DNA of 64,000 bases from Trichaptum fuscoviolaceum (lineage: Eukaryota; Basidiomycota; Agaricomycetes; Hymenochaetales; Trichaptaceae), in NCBI GenBank assembly GCA_910574455.1, contig CAJSYZ010000007.1, positions 3,355,773 to 3,419,772 of the forward strand, in the 5' to 3' direction. The notes below the pieces were generated by a model. That model was given only the letters and a program-made list of their open reading frames with translations. It was not told the origin of the DNA and did no database searches. The position numbers were made by a program, and so were the translations under genes. Position 1 is the stretch's first letter, and each line of letters begins with the position of its first letter. Positions 50,045 through 60,298 of this stretch are shown here, one piece after another.

Positions 50045-50444
50045 CGGATACTCAATACCAGCAGAAGTTTTTTATCGTTCGTAGAGTTTGTTGATAATGA
50101 GTCTGCTAGTAGTGTATGTAGACGTGATAGAGCAAGGAATAAGGGCCTTTAGGTGAAGAGTGCAGAGTGAAATTTTATAAAGTTTGTGTTGTATTGATGA
50201 TCTGTAGAGTCGCCTATGATGTCTAAGAGGAGAGCACAGGAGATGCCTCCAATTCTTGCCACTGAGTCAATGAGAAGGCGGATCGAGTACTTATGACTAT
50301 GGATGTGGTGAGTGTAGAAGATGATTTGTCGGTACCGAGGCCTGCTCAGGTTTCTCGCGCATACACGCACAGGCTGGCGGGCGGTGCCCTGCGAAACGGT
50401 GAAAAATAAATTCATACATTCCTTCCACATTATGTACACTGAAG
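50045..50444. other. Intergenic, EFL1 promoter and ZNG1 3' region
   Basis: 400 bp between two minus-strand genes. No ORF with family features and no clear element. Confidence 0.5.
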
Positions 50445-52059
50445 TCATCGGAGAGCAGCTAATAGACTGTTCCTCACGTTCTCGTCCAACCCCTTTCCAA
50501 TAAAAACGAGTTTTCCTTCCTCCGGAACACCAACGTCCACCTCGCCCTCTACTTGATTGATCTCATACAAGCTTCTGACACCCTGAAGCACATATTGCTC
50601 TCCAGTTTTCAGGGTGTATAAACCTTTGCAGCGGAGAATCTCCATCTTGTGGCTTGCATCCTCCACCAGGCAACCATCCCAAAGAGCAGCCCGGATCCAT
50701 TCATCCAGCTTCCGCGCTCCGTCAAGCGTCATCACCGGACAAGTAATTTGTAGGCTGGATATTCCCTCATGCGATGATTTGCTAGAAGAGTCGTCATGAT
50801 TACAGTCGTTGTGATCGTGATTATGCCCCTCAGTCGACCGTAATCTTGCTATGTCGGGCTTCGATGAATAAGCGCCTATTCCGATGACATTTTTCAAATC
50901 AATTTGCCCTCGAACTGTCCTGTATATAGGTGCAGCCGGATTGCAGTCTTGTATCCGTGTCTCCAAGTTCCTGATAGCCTCTTCTTTCGCGATATCCGTC
51001 TTGTTTAGTAGAATAATATCGGAACATGCGATTTGCCTGTGCGGCGACATATTAGTAGCATGCGTTACAGGTCCACAACCTAACCAACCTTTCACTAAGG
51101 CTATCATTTTCCTCCGTCTTGTCTTCGTCCATTTGCTATCGAAAGAAGGCATATAAATGACATCGAAGGACATTATATGACGTCCACTAACCTTGTCACC
51201 AAAAACAGCATCCACCACACATACAACACCATCCAAGTAGATATGCTGACTGAGTCCAGCTGAGTACTCTTCATTTTGCCAGAACATAGCAGCGATCGGG
51301 CCTTATCGATTGGTTAATTTTTAAGAACCATCTTACCACAAAGACTGCTTACCGGGATCTGCTAGTCCAGTCGTTTCTAACAATATATAATCAAATGCAC
51401 CCTTCTTCTGCATTAACTTTTCTATCGAAGCGATGCCCACGTCTTTGATACTGCAACACAAGCAGCCATTCGCTAGCTCCAAGAACTCTTCCGAAAGGTC
51501 ACCAGGAGCAGTATCAGAGGCAACATTTATGGTCCGAGCTACGGTGTGTGCAGAGTCAGCAGCATATACTCTAAGTGTTATTAGAAAACGTACCCTCGAT
51601 ATCCTAACTATAGTTTTAGGAAATGCATCTTTCATACAAGCGAAATGACGAGGGTTATAGGAACATACTGCTGTGTCGCCAAACTCATTCATAATGACTG
51701 CTATTCGGTAGCCATGTCGCTCCGTCAGTATTCTCCTGTAGACATCATTAACATCTCAGTGTTAAACCGACTTGTTTTCTCACTTCACTCACTTCAGCAA
51801 TGTACTCTTTCCAGCACCGAGGAAGCCAGTTATAAGTGTGCAAGGTACTTTCTTCTCCTCAACCGCTTCCGTCTTCGAATTCCCCGCGAAGATTTCTTGT
51901 CTAATTAAGACAGTGATGAGCAAGGCGGAGCAAACACCCTTCTCGAAATCTCACGTTTCCGTGTGTTCAATTAGCGTTCTTGATTGTGCATATTTCAGAA
52001 ACAGATGTATCAGAGCCAGGAAGTTGTTGCGCTCACGGAATGTCGTCGTCGTCTGCCAT
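50445..52059 (-). CDS. ZNG1: Zinc-regulated GTPase metallochaperone, COG0523/CobW family
   Basis: Exons yield the G3E/CobW family order: Walker [20 protein letters not shown], the metal-binding [12 protein letters not shown] (CxCC), [10 protein letters not shown] (Walker B), MFWQNEEYS...[14 protein letters not shown], guanine-specificity NKTD, a His/Asp-rich loop [13 protein letters not shown] (probable metal sensor or donor), and the C-terminal CobW_C domain ([20 protein letters not shown]). Human ZNG1 delivers zinc to methionine aminopeptidase 1. The start at 52059 gives MADDDDIP followed by a long intron (about 130 bp) to Q-E-I-F; the CPELVP-like N-terminal motif used by animal ZNG1 is not seen, so the first exon is less certain. 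Divergent from the STYX-like gene. Confidence 0.88.
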
Positions 52060-52301
52060 GGTCATTGTCACTGTACAACCGTTTGATTTGAGCGTCTGTT
52101 CTTGTTTTCATTATTAAAAGGACTTTACGTAATAATAGTACTAAAACCACACATCAGAGCCTGAGCCTGCTAATAGTATAAGGCCTCCGGTTCTCAATAG
52201 CACCGTCCAGAAGTATAAAGTCCAGATCCCGACGCGAGGTCATTACACCCGCATCTCTATCCAGAACACCCTCTAGTATCGTACACGGCGCGTTAAGCAC
52301 G

Positions 52302-53461
52302 ATGAATTCATCGTTGGCGACATTCTCAGAAGACCAGATGAAGGATATTATTCAAGGGCCTGCAGACATCGAATGGCGGTGAGCCTCTTTCACTCATCTT
52401 GGATATACAAAGAACGAGATTGTTGATGATTGAGACCTCTGTGTGCTTGATTGTTTAATTACGCGTCTGTACGCGTTCTAGCTATGAAATGCGCCGCGAC
52501 TGTCAAGAAATTCTTCCCGGTCTGTTGCTTGGCCCTTTCCAAGCGTCCAAATCGCTAGAGACATTGCTGGCGAACCACGTAACTCATGTGTCCGTCAGCT
52601 CTTACTCTCAGAAAGAACCACTGTTTCTTGACATTGAATTGCCGACAGTGTCTGTATACGGGACGCGAAAGAGGCGTTCTCCGTACGCCCCCGGTTCCCT
52701 GAGCACTTCACTTACTTAGTCCTTGATGTTGAGGACAACGAGGAACAGAACTTGATTCGACTATTCCCTCGGTAAGTGGTTATCAATTCATTATGTTTCT
52801 TAACCCTCTGAAGACTCAACTATCAACTCGAATATCTCGGTTTGACGCTATAGAGCAAAGCAATTCATCGATGAAGCACTTTCGAAAGGCGGACGTGTGC
52901 TCGTCCACTGCAACGGCGCGTTCCCATTCAATCTATCACCTTTGACACTACACTAACTGAATGCCTCAAACTGTAGGCGGAATCAGCCTCTCACCAGCTT
53001 TCGTCGTGATGTACGTGATGCAGTACTATCGAATGTCATGGGAGGACGCGCTGCATATGGTACAAAATCGGAGGTACTGCATCTCGCCGAATGGCGGTTT
53101 TTTGACTCAGATCAAGGTTAGTCACTGTTGGTGTCTGTCATGAGTCATTTGCTGACTGTGTCCATGACTTTGTTGACTTTGTTGTGCCTGTGGCCTCTGG
53201 TTTATCAGGAATATGAATCAATCTACAAAGCGAACGTCGCAGTGATGGCCAATCCCGCACGGCAACTGGCTGTACCCAGACGGAAACGCGGTGATGACGG
53301 CGATGAGACTGATGACCCAAGGTGCTTTACCCAATCCCTCCTACATATGTGTAGCTTCATTGATGATGACTCCCATTATCAGTGAAAATGACCGAAAGCG
53401 GCCCATCCGACCGCCTACGAATGGTAACTCACACAGCGATGCAGATGCAATGGAGACATAA
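52302..53461 (+). CDS. STYX-like dual-specificity pseudophosphatase
   Basis: Exons join to about 255 residues: N-terminal YEMRRDCQEILPGLLLGPFQ, VVCIRDAKEAFSVRPRFPEH, FTYLVLDVEDNEEQNLIRLFP, then the P-loop LVHCNGGISLSPAFVVMYVM, WEDALHMVQNRRYCISPN and QIKEYESIY, followed by a basic C-terminal tail. The match to STYX is along the whole domain. The HCx5R motif reads HCNGGISL: the nucleophile Cys (52909-52911) is present but Arg is Leu (52988-52990), so phosphate binding should be lost. STYX proteins bind phospho-targets or partners rather than dephosphorylate. The intron inside the P-loop (52916-52976) appears to be GC-AG. Two ACGCGT boxes lie in the first intron. Confidence 0.85.
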
Positions 53462-53633
53462 TTGCCGGAGCCGTCAAAATGCATATATATCCTTGTCCTA
53501 TTTTTATCCCATACCCGATTTATTGTACAAAATACTCTTTATAACTTCAAGTTATCTTCCAACCTTTGATGGTTACAGCAAGAATTCTAATTCCTTGTAT
53601 ACACAATCAGTGATGGAGTCGAAAACAACTTCG

Positions 53634-55212
53634 CTATAAAGACTTGATTTCAGCCTTTTCCTTCTCCTGGATGACACGCTTTGCATGTACATCTAACGTA
53701 TCATGTCAGATCGGGGCCAGATACGCATATGTGGATGATCAATGTATTTGAGTAAATTTAATGAAGGAAGGGTATTGTAGTACGAACCTCTCCGTTTCAC
53801 CCATGCCTCCACAGAGATACCAGCGAAGACGACAGCGGCACCAGCCCACTGTCCGAGAGTAAGTTTGTGGTTGTATACGACAACGGAGAGGACCATCGTG
53901 AACAACTTTCGAGTAAGTGTGATTGTCCTACAAATAATCGAGACATTAGTCATCGCCATCGCTTAGTTTTCCGTTGGACTTACACAAGTGTCAAGCTCCC
54001 GAAATGCTGCAGTGTCTCAAAGATAAACAGTTGTCCAAGGGAGCCGGTAAATGCGAACTGCATTAAGGGACTCAGTACGCCTTGATGTTCTCGTATGAAT
54101 GCCAGAACCGCGGAAAGTTCGGACTTCCAGCCATACGATGGATGAAGGACGGGGATGAATGGCAGGGGGAGGACGATGAGCAATGAAGTGATGATCGTAG
54201 ACATGACGTTAATCCAGAACATCATTTGCTGTCCCGTAACGGTATATTTATCGAAAATCTCGTCTTGTGTGCTGTTCGTCGCGCCGTCAATTGCGAGGTT
54301 GATCAAGAGGTAGGTTATCCCAATCATGCTCGATCCTCCTACTCCTCCACCATGCTTTCCACCTCCCTTGTCGCTCTCCCCGAATCCCATGAACATGGTA
54401 ATCCCAGCCGTGACCATCGAGACTACCAGATACTTATGCGGGGCGAACTTCCGGCGGTAGAGGAGTACGTTCATGAGCATGACGGGGATGAGCTTGCATG
54501 ACTTAGCGAGCACCATAGCGGGGTAGCTAACATGATTCAGTGCAGCGAAGCCAAAAGGCGCTGAGGCAGTGACGGAGACAGCGCATTGAAAATAGCGGTA
54601 TAGTAGGGCTTTGCGCATCGCTTGTCCCTCGAGAGGTGTTGGGTGTGTTAACGCAGTTGCTGACGCTCCATTCCCGTTGCTGGTTCCATTACTGAACCCA
54701 TTTGCACGGCCAGCCTTATTTTTCTCTGAATTTAAGACACCATTTCCGTTCGTCTGTTTCTCGTCACGGAAAGGTGCAACAGCCTTGGACTTGACATGGG
54801 TTGGTTCGAGACCAAGCGCAGAGCTTAGCGATTGACCCTGTTTCCGTGTTGCTAAAATATATAGGAGGGATGATATAACGCTGAATGCACTTTGAAAAGT
54901 GCTCATCGTTAGGGACGAGCGGAATTTTTCGGCCTTGGTACCGTCAAGAGTGGCGAATGGAACGGATACTATCAGCGCAGATCAGTTCATGTAACTATTT
55001 CGAACTTGCGGCAGGTTGCCTTGGTCTTACATCGTTCTTGAGCAATAGCCCACAACTAGAAGATACTCAGTATATAGGTCGACAGAACTAGCCATTGCGC
55101 CTACCAGAAACATGGAATATACACCGATTACACAGGTCCCCAGCCTTGTCACTATACCATTATTCCTATAAGCATCTCTGGAAATTCTTATTGCTCACCT
55201 GAGGAACGTCAT
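53634..55212 (-). CDS. HUT1: ER UDP-galactose transporter family protein (Hut1/SLC35B1)
   Basis: The start [20 protein letters not shown] (ATG 55212) and the next exons give ten hydrophobic segments of the drug/metabolite transporter fold: [57 protein letters not shown] (KSCK motif), [68 protein letters not shown], and the C-terminal [19 protein letters not shown]. The signatures match Hut1/SLC35B1, which moves nucleotide sugars or nucleotides across the ER membrane. A Gly/Asn-rich loop ([18 protein letters not shown] region) is inserted after the second segment. The last exon ([16 protein letters not shown]) ends with TAG at 53636-53634. Confidence 0.92.
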
Positions 55213-55574
55213 TTTGAAGAGAATAAGAGATAAAGCTCTAGTAATTTTTTAGGCAATATAAGAATATAAGTCAGTCGAAGGAGCGACAAGGGGAAATGTG
55301 TAGGGGAAGGATGGGGGTTGTTGAACAGTTGCTAAATAGCATAACTTGTGCCAGCGCGTCGATCGCCGATATACGTGTCCTGTCACAATCATTATAATGT
55401 GACAACCGTGTGACAACCGTGTAATCTGTTGTCACGCTCCACGCCTCTGTCTGTATGCACTACCCGCACTATTCGGACATACTATTTCAAGTTGAGCGTA
55501 TAAGAATCAGCTGAGCAATTCAGCTTAAGACCACCATCTCTAGCTCTCACCGCTATCATCTGCACTAAGACAAT
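55213..55574. promoter_or_regulatory. Divergent promoter of HUT1 and DUF427 genes with GTGACA repeats
   Basis: 362 bp between starts. Two perfect 11-bp tandem units GTGACAACCGT (55399-55409 and 55410-55420), an inverted GTTGTCAC (55428-55435) and a further TGTCAC (55381-55386) form a partly symmetric cluster about 140-190 bp from each start. Confidence 0.6.
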
Positions 55575-56080
55575 ATGGTAAAAGTCACAATTGGCGACAC
55601 CGTTCTCGCAGAGTCAACCAACACAGTCGTTGTTGAAGGCAATCATTACTTTCCACCGGAAGATGTTAAGACGTCTTTGTTCACCAACTCAAATACTAGG
55701 TCAGTGGAGTAAAACAGACATGTTCTAGCTTTGACATCCGTGTATAGCTCTGTCTGTCCTTGGAAAGGGTGAATGATTGAAAGACTGTCGTACATTGACC
55801 ACAAATCTGACAACAGCATTCAGGACCGCATCGTATTATTCAGTCGAGGCCGATGGAAAGACGGTCAAAGATGTAGCATGGTAAGCTGAAAGATTTCTAC
55901 GTTCAACCATTGGCTATAACTCTGTCGTGTTGTAGGTATTACCCGGATACGAAAGAAAAGGCCAACAATATCAAAGGCTTCGTTGCATTCTACAAGGTCA
56001 GTCCAAATACCAACAGTATTTGCTGCAAATGATTACTGATCGCCTTCCGTTCTAAGAATAAGGTTAAGATAACGGAATGA
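55575..56080 (+). CDS. DUF427 domain protein
   Basis: Four exons encode about 95 residues. The domain core reads HYFPPEDVKTSLFTNSNT, then SVCPWKG, TASYYSVEADGKTVKDVAWY, and GFVAFYKNKVKI, which is the DUF427 (PF04248) pattern. The second exon is a 21-nt micro-exon (55748-55768) carrying exactly the conserved CPWKG. The fold family is widespread in bacteria and fungi with no settled biochemical role. The start ATG at 55575 begins MVKVTIGDTVLAES; stop TGA 56078-56080. It shares a 362-bp promoter region with HUT1. Confidence 0.88.
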
Positions 56081-56334
56081 GGAATGTGCGTGAGCAGAGT
56101 GGATGAGTGGCACATCTGTACGATAGCCTGTAGAATGAATTGAAAGCAAGTGACCCAGCAGTCTCGGTAGAGAGCGTCACCGGTTGCGACAGAGAGCACC
56201 ATGAGGTCAATTGTGAACCGCGATCCAATACACGGTCACCGAACCACGCCGAGTGGATTGAATCAGCCGACGTCTCCGCCGTGAGGTTACATCTTCATGG
56301 GTGCGTTCTTAACTTGTTTATCCCTCGGGACATA

Positions 56335-57079
56335 TTAAGAATCTCCAAGGATGACCTCCATTTCATTTGTTCGCTTCCCGTCGGGTCCACTTGAAGAGGA
56401 ATAAACGTCTGCTCCAGATGCAAGCGAGTCGATGAGTAAAGTCAAGCGGGATTGCGTCAAGTTTGGTTCCTTTGTAAAGTATAGAGTCAATAGTGCTATA
56501 GTAGTATCATGGAATGGAGCTGAAGCACACATTACGAATGGTATTGAGGTCATCCGCAAATGCATCTGCAATGTTCGACATCCAAAACTTGCGGAACCGA
56601 TCCTTTAGAGCCTGTTCCTTCTGCACGTCGTTGGTGGGAAGCATTGTTGGGGGAGGGACATCCTTGACTGGCGGAGGAGATTCATAGCGTTGTCGCATTT
56701 TCACCGTTTTCATGGGAGCCGCAGATGGCTCAGCACTAGTAGTTGATGCGAGATTATTCGCCGCAGTCGCTACCGGTTGTGTAGTAGGAACCATATCTAC
56801 ATCGGATTCCTCCGCACTAGAGTTCGAGCCAGAGCTCGATTCAGAGTCGCTAGAGTCATCATCGCCCACATCCTCACCCGCAGCAGAGACAACCTTCACG
56901 ACGGTCCTCCCATGTACACGCAATTTCGCGGTCGTCGCAGGTGTGTGTTCTGAGATTCCTCCGGAAGATGATTCAGAATCTGATGATGAGGACGAGGAGG
57001 AAGAGGAGGAGACGTTCCTCCGCTTGCGCTTCCTGTTGCGCTTCCTCGCTGTGGGTTTCGCAGCTGAGCCCGGTGCCAT
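56335..57079 (-). CDS. RSA3: Ribosome assembly protein Rsa3
   Basis: The N-terminus is basic (KRNRKRKRR, likely nuclear/nucleolar import), then long acidic Ser/Asp tracts (SSSSSSSSSSDSESSSGG and DDDSSDSESSSGSNSS). The C-terminal Rsa3 domain is RFRKFWMSNIADAFADDL, then EPNLTQSRLTLLIDSLASGA. These are joined by a 61-bp intron; a shorter 40-bp alternative adds several residues and fits the family less well. Rsa3 acts with the helicase Dbp6 in early 60S pre-ribosome assembly in the nucleolus. Start ATG 57079; it diverges from the Cwf19-like gene 184 bp away. Confidence 0.88.
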
Positions 57080-57263
57080 GGTCGGATGCTAAAGGACCTG
57101 AACAAAAAAAACGCAGACAAAGTCTGATGGGCGCTTCCAGTCAGTGTGACACGTGACATAGTTCTAATAATAGGATGTCAGATAAGCGCCCATTTGACGT
57201 CAATTTCCAACTCAGACTCGGTTCAAGTTCAAGCACCCAACTACAACTACTTTCATTCACTAC

Positions 57264-60103
57264 ATGTCCGATAACGAAAAGGCTCGCTCTAAGCTAAAAA
57301 GGCCGACGGAGAAGGACGAGGACACTGATAGGGACGGCGAGAGAAGTAGCAAGAAACGCCATAAGCATGCGCGCAACGAAGAGTCACGCTCACATCGTTC
57401 GAAAAGACATCGAGACAAGTCAAGGGAGGGAGACAAGGCTTCCTCTTCCAAGTCGAAATCGAAGTCAAGGGTCAAGATCATTGATGATGATCCGGATGAA
57501 GGAATGTGGGTTGAGAAGAACATAGACATGGACGGGGAGAACGTGCGTCTCACTGTCCTACTGGACTTCTTGTTGAACATGCTAAAACGACCCATGAACA
57601 TCTCAGCCTATTGCACAAGATATACCTACCGCAGAGTCTTTAAAGATCACTTCTCGCGCAAGCACTTTGCCAGGCGACGCACCCCTTCCACCAACCTTGC
57701 CATCCGAGTCCAAGCTCGCTCGAGATGAGTGGATGCTCATGCCTCCGTCATCTGTCACTATTTTGAGAGATGATGAAGCGAAAGGAAGGGCGAAAGTCCA
57801 GATTCCGACGGGAAACGAATCATTCACCGAGGACTACGGCGAGCCCGTGCAAGATGCAAGAGCTATGGGAGGAGGCGTGGATTTCTTTTCTAGCTTAGGG
57901 ACAGAGAGGAAGAAGAAGCCGAAGGAGGAGAAACCTGATCCAGAGAAAGTATACCGATTTGTTTTCTTCATAACCATTAGTTACTAAAGTGAGTCCTTAG
58001 ATGAAAATTAGCTCAAGAGAGCTGAACACGAACCTTGTTCAAGGAATTCCACTTGACCAATATCCACATTCCGCATCAAAACCAAGTACGCCAGGCGGAC
58101 CGGGCTCGAGCTGGCGTATGATGAAACTTCAACGCGTGTACGAAACCGCGGATGAGGAAGGAAAACCTGTAGAAGAAGTTGCTTTGGAACGCTATGGCTC
58201 ATTCGAGGCATTCGAGGAGGCGAAGGAGGAACGCCGGATCCTGGATGAACGCGAGGGTAAGAGGAGCACGAAGGGTAAAAGTCGAGATGTACGGGATAGG
58301 AGAGAAGGAGAGGATGATAAGCGTGGACGTGAGCAGCGGTGGATGTTCACAGACATCGGTGGATCAGGCGCATCCTCTCGATCGCAGTCCTTCCGCAGGC
58401 CAGGCGAGAATCAGAGTACACCCTCCACACCTTCTCCGGTCCCTCTAGCAGACAAACGACTCGGTTCACTCCGCGCCCCTCCAAAAGGGAGCCCACTTTC
58501 CATGTCGCACAGCCCCATCCCGTCGGTCATGACACCTCCTTCGCTATCGCGCGCTGGAACGAGTGGGAATAGCTTTGGTAAGAAACCTATGTCAACAGAG
58601 GAGCTTAATCGTATGCAGGCACGGGTTTTGCGTGCAAAACTCATGGGCGATACGAATGCCGAAACGCTCGAGAAGGAATACGAGAACGAGGTCCGTCGCG
58701 CCGCAGGTGGTACTCCTGATGGCGAAGAACAAGGAGAAGACGCTAGAGGACGTGAACACGTAGAAATGCTCCCAACGCTGGATGCCCGCGGTCGTTTGTA
58801 CGACATCGGGGCAGGCGACTCCTCACACCCCGCAGCCCCCGGAAATCGTCGAAAGAAAGCGGAAAAGTTTGAGACACGAGATTCTAAGACTGGGGACCTC
58901 ATACGATATAATGCTGATGATGACTCTATTACCCTTGGTGAGATGCTTCGACAAGAGCGATTCGGCGCGGGCCCGGCGGACCAGAAGGATTTGGACGTCG
59001 AAATGGCAAGTGCGATTGCCCGGGACGGTGGGTTCGTAAATAACTTGGATTATATGGACGATAATGCAGAGAGGTTGGGCCGGAAGAAGATGAAAAGCGA
59101 TGCCATGAAAAGACAATTCGCAATCAACGGTAAGTAGCCAACCATACTCTCCAAACCCCACCCTTTCCTAATCACATCTATGCTATTCGTCTGAAACTAA
59201 TAAATAGATTACAAGAAGACACAGAAAGTCCTTGCTTCTTGTCAATTCTGTTACGGCGACGACGACTCTCCTCCGAAAGCACCTGTTATTGCTATGGCTA
59301 CGCGATGCTATTTATCCTGTACATTGAACGAGGAGCTTGTCAATGGACACTGCCTCATTGTACCCATACAGCACCATCTCACGATGCTAGATGGGGACGA
59401 CGATATGTGGGATGAGGTTCGGGTACGTTTTGCAATCGTTCAGTGCTCAATGTCATATGAAAGACGTTCCTGACTGTAGAAATGTGGTCATTAACAGAAC
59501 TTCATGAAATGCCTCATGCGCATGTTTGCGGAGGAAGACAAAGGTGTCGTGTTCTTCGAGACAGTTATAAGTCTCAAGTGGCAAAAACATACTTGTATTG
59601 AGTGCATACCCGTGCCTTGGGCAGAGTTCGAGGAACTACCTGCATATTTCAAGGTATATTTTGCCCTATTCGCTATGCTCAAATCTTATTAATTCCTTTA
59701 CTAGGAATCCATCCTCATGTCCGAGACCGAATGGTCGCAACATAAAAAGCTAATTGATTTTTCCGCTCGCCCAGGTGGGTTCCAGCGGATGATGGTGCCC
59801 AACCTCCCTTACTTCATGGTCCAGTTCGACCACAAGGGCGAGAAGGGATATGGCCATGTTATCGAGGGAACGGGCGAGGCTGCCGGCGCAGGCGAGGAGG
59901 ACGCGATCGATGAGGGCGAGAAAGGTGGGGGTGAGTTCCCGAAGTGGTTTGCCGGTGAGATTTTGGGCAACATCCTAGATGTTGAGCCGCGCAGATGGAG
60001 GAGACCGAAACGTGTGGATTCACATTTTAATAAAGAACGGGTGCTGAAGTTTAGAAAGAAGTATGATAAGTTCGATTGGACAGGGATGATAGGAAAAGAC
60101 TAA
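57264..60103 (+). CDS. CWF19: Cwf19-like splicing factor (CWF19L2 type)
   Basis: Exons combine into roughly 800 residues. The N-terminus is Lys/Arg/Ser-rich (KKRHKHARNEESRSHRSKRH), then a conserved block RDEWMLMPPSS and GVDFFSSLGTERKKKP. The middle is acidic or disordered with Pro/Ser. The C-terminus has the two Cwf19 domains: Cwf19_C1 (FCYGDDDSPPKAPVIAMATR, NGHCLIVPIQHHLTMLDGDD, a HIT-like fold) and Cwf19_C2 (FPKWFAGEILGNILDVEPRR, FRKKYDKFDW). Family members take part in late spliceosome steps and intron-lariat turnover. The stop at 60101-60103 lies 195 bp from the convergent Prp2 gene end. Confidence 0.92.
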
Positions 60104-60298
60104 GTTCAAAATTTTACACATTATTCATTGCTTTCGTCCATGTAATCTGTTGTTGTAGCTTTTCACATCTCGATAATGTCATAAATGTATGCGCATTATT
60201 ATGGAGACATACTTGGCAATCTGGTTTTAGCTTGCGGACTGATAATACATTGAAAGAATAGTGAAAACAAATAATATATGTATGTATGTCAAAGCGAA

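Noticed and set aside
56983..57022. GAGGAGGAAG microsatellite as a regulatory repeat
   Set aside because: It is the reverse complement of Ser codons in the Rsa3 poly-Ser tract.
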